From Longispora albida DSM 44784 (GTDB lineage: Bacteria > Actinomycetota > Actinomycetes > Mycobacteriales > Micromonosporaceae): a stretch of DNA of 35,009 nt. Each line of letters starts with the position of its first letter. Position 1 is the first letter of the stretch. Under the pieces are notes generated by a model, which did no database searches, was not told where the DNA came from, and saw nothing but the letters and a program-made list of their open reading frames with translations. Shown one piece after another: positions 16,851-22,668 of the stretch. Where the stretch lies: the NCBI RefSeq assembly GCF_000379825.1, contig NZ_KB903837.1, forward strand, positions 343,194-378,202. Reading direction: 5' to 3'. The position numbers and the translations under genes were made by a program.

Positions 16851-16942
16851 GGAGAGGTCCCCGTAGTGGCCTATCGGGATCTGGGCTCCGGCTCGGAGGG
16901 GTCGCAAGACCCCCGCAGGTTCGAATCCTGCCCTCTCCGCCA
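16851..16942 (+). tRNA. Serine-type tRNA-like gene with aberrant anticodon arm
   Basis: Acceptor GGAGAGG (16851-16857) pairs with CCTCTCC (16932-16938), followed by G73 and encoded CCA. The D arm is CCCG/CGGG (16860-16878), the T arm GCAGG-TTCGAAT-CCTGC (16915-16931), and a long variable arm GGGGTC-GCAA-GACCCC sits where class II tRNAs carry it. The 17 bases where the anticodon arm belongs do not form a 5-bp stem with a 7-base loop. The best helix is CTCCG-GCT-CGGAG (16886-16898), a 5-bp stem with a GCU triloop. It is either a decayed tRNA-Ser or a non-decoding tRNA. Confidence 0.6.
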
Positions 16943-16973
16943 CGAGACATCTCGAATAGCCGGCGGAAAAGGA

Positions 16974-17002
16974 TTGCCAGGGCCTCCGTCGTTGCCTATG
17001 GT
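16974..17002 (+). promoter_or_regulatory. Sigma-70-type promoter for 57-codon ORF
   Basis: TTGCCA at 16974-16979 and TATGGT at 16997-17002 are separated by 17 bases. This agrees well with TTGACA/TAnnnT at optimal spacing. It lies just after the tRNA-like gene and 45 bases before the small ORF. Confidence 0.6.
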
Positions 17003-17046
17003 TGGCCCATCGCTTGAGGGAAGACCGCATTCTGAGGAGGGAAGAC

Positions 17047-17220
17047 ATGTCACAGCTCGTCGCCACCAGCTGGCAGCGCATCGCTGTGAGCGGCGATTTC
17101 GCCGCGCACATGTCCTACCGATCCTCCGGACACTATTCCGTTGTGAGCATGGACCCCCAGCCGTCCCTGAGCCAGCCGCGTCTGGCCAGCTGGGCGGCGA
17201 CGGGCAGGTGGCAGGCGTAG
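17047..17220 (+). CDS. 57-residue Ser/Trp-rich small protein inside tRNA cluster
   Basis: Not recognised. The ATG at 17047 follows GAGGAGGGA (17034-17042), among the strongest Shine-Dalgarno sites in the window, and the ORF has its own promoter-like sequence and T-tailed terminator. Composition is unusual: 11 Ser (19%), 3 Trp and 4 Arg in 57 residues, and no Cys. Ser codons are AGC 5, TCC 5, TCA 1. There is no signal peptide or membrane segment. The flanking tRNAs are Ser-type, Trp, Ser, Arg and Ser, the same amino acids that stand out here. It could be a small protein, a leader peptide or a peptide substrate; function unknown. Confidence 0.6.
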   Translation: MSQLVATSWQRIAVSGDFAAHMSYRSSGHYSVVSMDPQPSLSQPRLASWAATGRWQA

Positions 17221-17239
17221 CGCATCCAGCGTTGCCGCC

Positions 17240-17277
17240 ACCGCCCGGTCCTTCTCGGACAGGGCGGTTTTTCTTTT
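17240..17277 (+). terminator. Intrinsic terminator after the 57-codon ORF
   Basis: ACCGCCC (17240-17246) pairs with GGGCGGT (17262-17268), with an inner GTCC/GGAC helix, followed by the T-rich run TTTTCTTTT to 17277. It begins 19 bases after the ORF stop. Confidence 0.8.
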
Positions 17278-17314
17278 CCCCGGTTCGCGCCCCACGCGGA
17301 CGGGTTCCACACAA

Positions 17315-17387
17315 GCGGGTGTAGCTCAACTGGCAGAGCACCAGCCTCCAAATCTGGCGGTTGCGGGTTCGATTCCTGCCGCCCGTG
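17315..17387 (+). tRNA. tRNA-Trp (anticodon CCA)
   Basis: Acceptor GCGGGTG/CGCCCGT contains a T6-G67 wobble and G1-T72. The D arm is GCTC-GAGC. The anticodon loop CTCCAAA at 17346-17352 gives CCA, and the T arm is GCGGG-TTCGATT-CCTGC. The anticodon stem CCAGC/TCTGG has a C-T mismatch at the pair closing the loop. CCA is not encoded. It is not next to the secE/nusG genes where actinobacterial tRNA-Trp often sits, so it may be an extra copy. Confidence 0.88.
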
Positions 17388-17399
17388 CAATAGCAGCAA

Positions 17400-17430
17400 T
17401 AGCCGCTCCCTGCGGCTAATTGTTTCTTGA
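17400..17430 (+). terminator. Short hairpin terminator after tRNA-Trp
   Basis: TAGCCGC (17400-17406) pairs with GCGGCTA (17412-17418) around a 5-base loop, followed by the T-rich ATTGTTTCTT. It lies 13 bases past the tRNA end. Confidence 0.6.
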
Positions 17431-17567
17431 GAATTCCACAGTGAATGGCATGAAAGAAAGCAGGTACGTGCCGTGCTGATGGCATTTGCCAGTTCGCGGG
17501 GTGCTGTGGTCGTCCGGCGGGTCCATCACCCCCGCCGGCCGGCCTGGCACACAGCAGAGCACGTCGC

Positions 17568-17660
17568 GGAGGGGTGGCCGAGTCTGGTCTAAGGCGCGCC
17601 CCTGCTAAGGGCGAGGCGGCCCAATGGGTCCGCCCGCGGGTTCGAATCCCGCCCCCTCCA
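17568..17660 (+). tRNA. tRNA-Ser (anticodon GCU)
   Basis: Class II tRNA. The acceptor is GGAGGGG/CCCCTCC. The anticodon stem CGCCC/GGGCG encloses CTGCTAA (anticodon GCT), the variable arm is GGCGG/CCGCC, and the T arm is GCGGG-TTCGAAT-CCCGC. The discriminator base reads A rather than the G usual for bacterial serine tRNAs, and no CCA is encoded. It decodes AGC/AGU. Confidence 0.92.
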
Positions 17661-17693
17661 CTCAGTACGAAGAAGTACCGTTCAGCACGACAT

Positions 17694-17765
17694 GCCCTGG
17701 TGGCTCAGCGGACAGAGCGCCGGCCTACGAAGCCGGAGGCCCAGGTTCGATTCCTGGCCGGGGTA
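17694..17765 (+). tRNA. tRNA-Arg (anticodon ACG)
   Basis: The anticodon stem CCGGC/GCCGG encloses CTACGAA (anticodon ACG, A34 normally converted to inosine by TadA). The D arm is GCTC/GAGC and the T arm CCAGG-TTCGATT-CCTGG. The acceptor GCCCTGG/CCGGGGT has T5-G68 and G1-T72 wobbles. The discriminator is A and CCA is not encoded. It lies 33 bases after tRNA-Ser(GCU), a pairing common in actinobacteria. Confidence 0.94.
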
Positions 17766-17797
17766 CGCATCGGGTGGAGTCCATCGCATCCGACCGA

Positions 17798-17887
17798 GGA
17801 GGAGCCAGCCGACAGATGGCGACGGCCACCGTCTCGAAAACGGTTGGGGACGAGAGTCCCGTGGCGGTTCGACCCCGCCTTCCTCCG
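17798..17887 (+). tRNA. tRNA-Ser (anticodon CGA)
   Basis: Class II tRNA. The acceptor is GGAGGAG/TTCCTCC with G73. The anticodon stem ACCGT/ACGGT encloses CTCGAAA (anticodon CGA), the variable arm is GGGAC-GAGA-GTCCC, and the T arm is GGCGG-TTCGACC-CCGCC. Position 8 is C instead of the nearly invariant T, and the D loop is long and unusual. No CCA is encoded. It decodes UCG. Confidence 0.85.
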
Positions 17888-17919
17888 CGCACCGCACCAT
17901 GCCGTTCACTGTGGACTTC

Positions 17920-17964
17920 CCTGTGGCCGGGCCATCGGATTCGATCCGGTGGCCCGGCCACAGG
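17920..17964. terminator. Long bidirectional hairpin between tRNA cluster and protease gene
   Basis: CCTGTGGCCGGGCCA (17920-17934) and its exact complement at 17950-17964 form a 15-bp stem. An inner CGGAT-TCG-ATCCG helix extends it to about 21 bp with one T-G wobble. It separates the last tRNA from the convergent protease gene and could stop transcription from both sides. Confidence 0.75.
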
Positions 17965-17982
17965 TGTCTCGGCATCTCAGGG

Positions 17983-20034
17983 TCAGGCGAGGGTGAGGCT
18001 GTCGAGCAGGAAGTCGGTCTGGAGACTGGCGTCCTCGGAGCTCACGAACTTCAGCGTCACCGTCTTGCCCCGGTAGCTGGCCAGGCTGACGGTGCGGGCG
18101 ACGTAGGAACCGCTCGGGTTGACGTTCGAGAACGTCGCGAGCGTTGTCGTCGTCGAGCCGTCGATGACCTGGACCTTGAAGGTGTCGTACACCGTGCTGC
18201 CGGTCTCCTTGGTCACGATCCGCAGGTGGTAGCCGAGGCTGGCGTTGCCGGTGGTGGGTACGGCGATCTGCTGGGTGATCGAGTCGGTGTTGGTGACACC
18301 GTTGCCGCCGAACCAGGAGTACCAGGAGCCGGCCTGGGCCGGGTAGCTGCTCCAGTTGCCGATCACGCCGCCGACAACAGTCCAGTTGGCGGTGCCGCTC
18401 TCGAAGCCGCCGTTGGTGAGCGGGCCGCCCTGGGCGATCCGGTAGTCGATGGTGTGGGCGTAGACCAGGTCACGGGCCGCCGTGGAGGTGCTCTGGCCGG
18501 TGAGCGGCCGGTCGTCGTTGAAGTACTCGCGGAACGAGCTCGACTGGTACTGCCGCATCAGGTTGAACGTGCCGGCCGGCCCGCCGTCGACGTTGCGCCA
18601 CAGGTCGATCAGGGAACCCGCCACCCGGCACTCGACCTGGTCGCCGTTCTCGATGTTGGTCCGGCTGGCCGGCTTGGACGGGTCGAACCAGTTGGTGTCC
18701 ATCAGGTTCACGGACTCGCCGGTCGGCCAGTAGAACATGCCGTCGCCCTTGGCGTAGCCGGTGATGGCGTTGGCGAAGCCCTCGGTCCACGCGCAGGACG
18801 AGCCGGAGCGCCTGTGCAGGTAGTGCGGGCTCGGGCAGTCCGACGGCGGCCACCACCGGTTGTACAGCAGGTCCATGAAGGCGTGCCCGGCCTCGTGGAG
18901 GACCAGGTGCTCGGAGTCCGGGTCGGCGTCGGCGAGGGCGACGTACCGGCCGGACGGCGAGAAGTACGTGCCGTCGGTGCTGCCCGGCTGCCAGTGGATC
19001 GTGATCTTGGTGCAGTTGCTGGACTCGCGGGCCGTCCAGCAGTTCGTGCCGGAGGACCGGATGAACCACAGGTAGTTGACCGCGTCGAAGGCGTGCCAGC
19101 CGCGCATGTTGGTGCTGGTCGGCGACGTGGTGCCGAAGTCGGCGTCGGTACCGGACGGCAAGTTGCTCTTCGCCGTTGTCGTCACCGTGTACACCGTGCT
19201 GCCGGCGTTGTTGGTCACGCGCCAGACGCTGGAGTCGGCGGTGAACTTGACCTGTACCTGGTACATGGTGCTCACCGGCGCGGTGAAGCACAGGTTGTAC
19301 CGGCCGTCGGCCACGGCGGTGAGCCCGGTCGCGTACGTGGTCAGGCTGGCCGACGACGTCGTCTTGCCCTGCACGGCGACCGGGATGTTGCGCCCGGCCA
19401 GCCAGGCCCCGGTCTTGTCAGCCACCGTGAACTGGCCAGTGGCGCAGATCTGCCCGGGCGGCGCCAGCGCGGGAGCAAGGCGCGGCGCGACCGTCGTGAT
19501 CCCGCCGTCCTCAGTGGACGCGATCCCTGCGGCGGAGGCCTTGGCGCCGACCGTGAACTCGGCCGAGCCGTGGGCGGAACGCTCCTGGTCCGGCTGGCCG
19601 GCGTCGGTGACATCCGCCTGGATCTGTGCCGGCCCGGCGGCCAGCGCGGTGACCCGCAGGGTGACGGTCCGGCCCTTGGTGTTCAGGGCGAAACCCTGCT
19701 CGGTGAGCCGGTCCAGGCCGACCTGACGCGCAGCCGCCAGGCCCGTCCCGGCAGTGTCGATCCGGAGCGTGTCAGAGAACCGCACGCTGAGCCGGGCCGA
19801 GGCCACCGATACCTGCGAACGCACCCGGATCCGGACCGTGGCCGACTCGCCGACAGCGGGGAGCCGGTCGAGGCTGACCTCTGCTGCCACGCACTTCGGC
19901 GCGGCCTCACTGTGCGCGGAGGTGGTGAACGAGCAGGCCGTGGCCGCCGGCGACGCGGCTGCGAGGGTGGCCGGCGCGAGTCCGGCGCCGAGCGCCAGGA
20001 TCGCGGTGAGGGACAACTGTCTGATGTGGCGCAT
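17983..20034 (-). CDS. Secreted zinc metalloprotease with C-terminal carbohydrate-binding-like domain
   Basis: 683 residues. A signal peptide (1 to about 28) contains LTAILALGAGLAPATLAAA. Residues 45-290 hold two beta-rich, Ig/adhesion-like segments. The catalytic zinc motif HEAGH is at 380-384, with Glu418 in WTEGFANAITGY as a plausible third ligand (gluzincin pattern); Asp/Cys-rich loops suggest disulphides. From about 545, NGGFESGTANWTVVGG begins a beta-sandwich domain like those binding sugars or substrate. The ATG follows AAGGA at 7 bases. It would act outside the cell. I do not recognise a named peptidase family. Confidence 0.82.
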   Translation of the reverse strand: MRHIRQLSLTAILALGAGLAPATLAAASPAATACSFTTSAHSEAAPKCVAAEVSLDRLPAVGESATVRIRVRSQVSVASARLSVRFSDTLRIDTAGTGLAAARQVGLDRLTEQGFALNTKGRTVTLRVTALAAGPAQIQADVTDAGQPDQERSAHGSAEFTVGAKASAAGIASTEDGGITTVAPRLAPALAPPGQICATGQFTVADKTGAWLAGRNIPVAVQGKTTSSASLTTYATGLTAVADGRYNLCFTAPVSTMYQVQVKFTADSSVWRVTNNAGSTVYTVTTTAKSNLPSGTDADFGTTSPTSTNMRGWHAFDAVNYLWFIRSSGTNCWTARESSNCTKITIHWQPGSTDGTYFSPSGRYVALADADPDSEHLVLHEAGHAFMDLLYNRWWPPSDCPSPHYLHRRSGSSCAWTEGFANAITGYAKGDGMFYWPTGESVNLMDTNWFDPSKPASRTNIENGDQVECRVAGSLIDLWRNVDGGPAGTFNLMRQYQSSSFREYFNDDRPLTGQSTSTAARDLVYAHTIDYRIAQGGPLTNGGFESGTANWTVVGGVIGNWSSYPAQAGSWYSWFGGNGVTNTDSITQQIAVPTTGNASLGYHLRIVTKETGSTVYDTFKVQVIDGSTTTTLATFSNVNPSGSYVARTVSLASYRGKTVTLKFVSSEDASLQTDFLLDSLTLA

Positions 20035-20279
20035 GAGGGGTCCTTTCCCGTCCGGCCGGGCGAGGGGTGCCCGGCCAGGGAGAGGCCATCATGAATGAAC
20101 GCTGAACCTTAGTGCAATATCACACATCGCCAACGGCACATCCCCGACTCCGGACCCGACATATTGGACGAAATGTGGAACAGTCGGTGATGTTCCTGCC
20201 GCGTACCGTGAAGCCGCTGGCCCGTACCGGCGGCCGTCCGATATGGATCTGCGGGCCGGTGCCCGGCCGTACCCTTCGG

Positions 20280-20285
20280 TATATT
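20280..20285 (+). promoter_or_regulatory. Candidate -10 element (TATATT)
   Basis: TATATT is an AT-rich island in GC-rich DNA, 30 bases before the GTG at 20316. It could drive the membrane protein-KamA operon. No convincing -35 was seen. The wider 20035-20315 gap between divergent genes holds nothing else recognisable. Confidence 0.3.
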
Positions 20286-20315
20286 TGCGGTGCATCGAAG
20301 GGGGTGGAGGTCCAC

Positions 20316-21404
20316 GTGAGACTGGGGCGGCACGTCAGGGCGTTCCGGATCTGGGCGCTCCAGCAGCTCAGGCCGAAGGTGGTCGCCGCGGCCGTCCTGA
20401 TCGCGGTGCTGGCGGGTGTGCTGCTGTGGGACGCGCGCAACGTGGAGCGCTTCGGGGAGAACCTGGCGCTCAACCTCGGAGCTGACCTGTTCGGCGCGAT
20501 CGTCGTCATCTTCGTGATCACGCCGCTGATCACCCGGGGCCTGAACGGCCGGGTGCGCGAGCACCTGCGTCTCGACTACGACTGGTTCACCGACCAGGTC
20601 TTCCACGCGACGTCCGACGTGCGGATCCTCGACACGTTCTCCGGGCTGCTCGACCGGCCGGGGACGACGCGGTTCCTGCGGGCGCTGCAGCAGGCGATGT
20701 CCCGGCACGCCGCCGTCCGGATCCTGATCCTCGACCCCGACTCGCTCGCCGCAGCCCAGCGGACCTCCGAGCTCGGCAGCGAGACGAGCCTGCTCGACGT
20801 GCGGACGGAGATCCTGCGCAACGTGCGGGTGCTCAGCCAGTTCCAGGCCGGCCTGAGCGAGCGGTCGCGGCAGCGGTTCGAGGTGCGGTTCTACAGTGCT
20901 TCCGCCTCAGTGACCATGTACCGGTGGGACGACCGTGCGCTCGTGTCCTTCCTCCCGATCGGCCGGCTGTCCGGTGATGGCACGCAGCTGGAGGTTCAGG
21001 TGGCCTCGCCGCTGGGTACCTTCGTCAGTGAACGCTTCACCGAGCTGTGGCGGCACGGCGTGCCGATGACGGACTTCATGGCGATCACGCTGGTGCTGCG
21101 CGACACGTCGGGGGAGCGCCACGTCGGCTGCGAGTACGTGCGCGCGGACGGGCACTACTACGTCATGGACTCCTACGTGCTGGCCCACCTGGCCGGAGCG
21201 CGGGACGACGAGGTCAGGGCGAACCTGGCGCACGACCTGTCGGCCCAGTACACGCTGGAACTGGTGCCCGGCGAGTCGAGCCTGCACGCGGACCTGGTGA
21301 CGCACTATAGAGCGAAGTACGACCGCTCGGGACACTCGTTTGTACTCTTGAGGCCTGAGCAGCCTGCCGAGGGGGCATCATACCGACGAGGTTCCGGGCG
21401 CTGA
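20316..21404 (+). CDS. Membrane-anchored protein with PLD-like (DUF5919-like) domain
   Basis: About 362 residues from the GTG at 20316, behind GGTGGAGG; a GTG at 20304 is also in frame. Two membrane helices (about 22-40 and 53-74: VVAAAVLIAVLAGVLLW, DLFGAIVVIFVITPLI) are followed by a cytoplasmic domain with VRILILDPDSLAAAQRTSEL and EVRFYSASASVTMYRWDDRA. These resemble HKD-less phospholipase-D-like domains found in actinobacterial regulators (DUF5919-like). Catalytic HxK motifs are absent, so sensing or scaffolding is more likely than catalysis. Its 3' end overlaps the KamA-family gene by about 25 bases. Confidence 0.7.
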   Translation: MRLGRHVRAFRIWALQQLRPKVVAAAVLIAVLAGVLLWDARNVERFGENLALNLGADLFGAIVVIFVITPLITRGLNGRVREHLRLDYDWFTDQVFHATSDVRILDTFSGLLDRPGTTRFLRALQQAMSRHAAVRILILDPDSLAAAQRTSELGSETSLLDVRTEILRNVRVLSQFQAGLSERSRQRFEVRFYSASASVTMYRWDDRALVSFLPIGRLSGDGTQLEVQVASPLGTFVSERFTELWRHGVPMTDFMAITLVLRDTSGERHVGCEYVRADGHYYVMDSYVLAHLAGARDDEVRANLAHDLSAQYTLELVPGESSLHADLVTHYRAKYDRSGHSFVLLRPEQPAEGASYRRGSGR

Positions 21405-22654
21405 CCGAGCGCTCGTTAGACGAGATCCTGCACCGTGCCGGACTTTCCGCTGATCAACGGCTCGCCCTTCGCGCCGTTGCGGCGGTTTTTCCTTTCCGGA
21501 CGAACGAGTACGTGGTCGACCACCTGATCGACTGGCAGGCGGCGGCCGAGGACCCGATCTTCCGCCTCACGTTCCCGCAGGCCGGCATGCTGGCGCCCGC
21601 CGACCTGGCCAGGATGACCGCGCTGCTGCGCGAGGACGCCCCGGCGGTGGCTGTCCGGGCCGCCGCGCAGGAGATCAGGGCCCGGATGAACCCGCATCCG
21701 GCCGGGCAGGTCGCGCTCAACGAGCCGGCGCTCGGCGGCGAGCAGCTGCCGGGGCTCCAGCACAAGTACGCCGAGACGCTGCTGGTGTTTCCCCGGCCGG
21801 GGCAGACCTGCCACGCCTACTGCCAGTACTGCTTCCGGTGGCCGCAGTTCGTCGGCGATCCGGAGATGAAGATCGCGACGGACGACGTGGCGTCGATGGT
21901 GGCCTACGTACGGGCGCACCCGGAGATCACCGACGTGCTGATCACAGGTGGCGATCCGCTGATCATGACGGCGGAGGTGCTGGCGCGCTACATCCGGCCG
22001 CTGCTGGCCCTCGACCAGGTCTCCTCGATCCGGATCGGCACGAAGTCCCTGGCCTTCTGGCCACACCGGGTGGTCAGCGACCCCGACGCGGACGAGCTGC
22101 TGCGCCTGTTCGAGTCGGTGACCGCCAGCGGCCGCCACCTCGCGATCATGGCGCACATGTCCCACGCCCGCGAGCTGTCCACAGAGGTCTCCCGGCTAGC
22201 CGTCAGCCGGATCCGCTCGACGGGCGCCGTGATCCGCTGCCAGGCCCCGATGATCCGGGGCATCAACGACGACCCGGCCGTCCTCGTGGACCTGTGGCGG
22301 ACGATGGTCCGGCTCGGCACGATCCCGTACTACCTGTTCGTCGAGCGCGACACCGGCCCGCACGACCACTTCGCCGTGCCGTTGCAGCGGGCGTACGAGG
22401 TCTTCCGCTCGGCGTACGCGCAGGTTTCGGGGCTGGCCCGGACGGTGCGGGGGCCGGTCATGTCCGCCACGCCCGGCAAGGTGATCATCGACGGGGTCGC
22501 GGAGATCGGCGGGGAGGACGTGTTCGTCCTGAGGTACCTCCAGGCCCGCGATCCCGGTCTCGTCGGCAGGCCGTTCTTCGCCGCGCTGGACCCGGCAGCG
22601 ACCTGGTTCACGGACCTCAAGCCGGCCAGGGGCCTGCCCGACCTGCTGTCCTGA
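21380..22654 (+). CDS. kamA: Lysine 2,3-aminomutase-family radical SAM enzyme, probable non-AUG start
   Basis: 424 residues if begun at ATA 21380. The radical SAM cluster motif CxxxCxxC (CHAYCQYC) is at 144-151, and TPGK near the end sits where KamA holds its PLP-binding Lys. The family interconverts L-lysine and L-beta-lysine using SAM, a 4Fe-4S cluster and PLP. The first in-frame ATG/GTG/TTG is GTG 21512, yet the 44 codons before it read as the family's N-terminus (TRFRALTERSLDEILHRAGL, then AVFPFRTNEYVVDHLIDW). An in-frame stop lies at 21356-21358. GAGG at 21369-21372 is ideally spaced for ATA at 21380; ATC at 21377 is the alternative. Confidence 0.85.
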   Translation: MPTRFRALTERSLDEILHRAGLSADQRLALRAVAAVFPFRTNEYVVDHLIDWQAAAEDPIFRLTFPQAGMLAPADLARMTALLREDAPAVAVRAAAQEIRARMNPHPAGQVALNEPALGGEQLPGLQHKYAETLLVFPRPGQTCHAYCQYCFRWPQFVGDPEMKIATDDVASMVAYVRAHPEITDVLITGGDPLIMTAEVLARYIRPLLALDQVSSIRIGTKSLAFWPHRVVSDPDADELLRLFESVTASGRHLAIMAHMSHARELSTEVSRLAVSRIRSTGAVIRCQAPMIRGINDDPAVLVDLWRTMVRLGTIPYYLFVERDTGPHDHFAVPLQRAYEVFRSAYAQVSGLARTVRGPVMSATPGKVIIDGVAEIGGEDVFVLRYLQARDPGLVGRPFFAALDPAATWFTDLKPARGLPDLLS

Positions 22655-22668
22655 GCCGCGGTCCCGGT

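Noticed and set aside
16851-16942. Selenocysteine tRNA (selC)
   Set aside because: The acceptor/T arms are 7/5, not 8/5, and no UCA anticodon loop exists.
16871-17996. Several open frames across the tRNA cluster, such as peptides containing GQDSNLRGS or SPPQVRILP
   Set aside because: These are the familiar translation artefacts of tRNA T-arm sequences on either strand.
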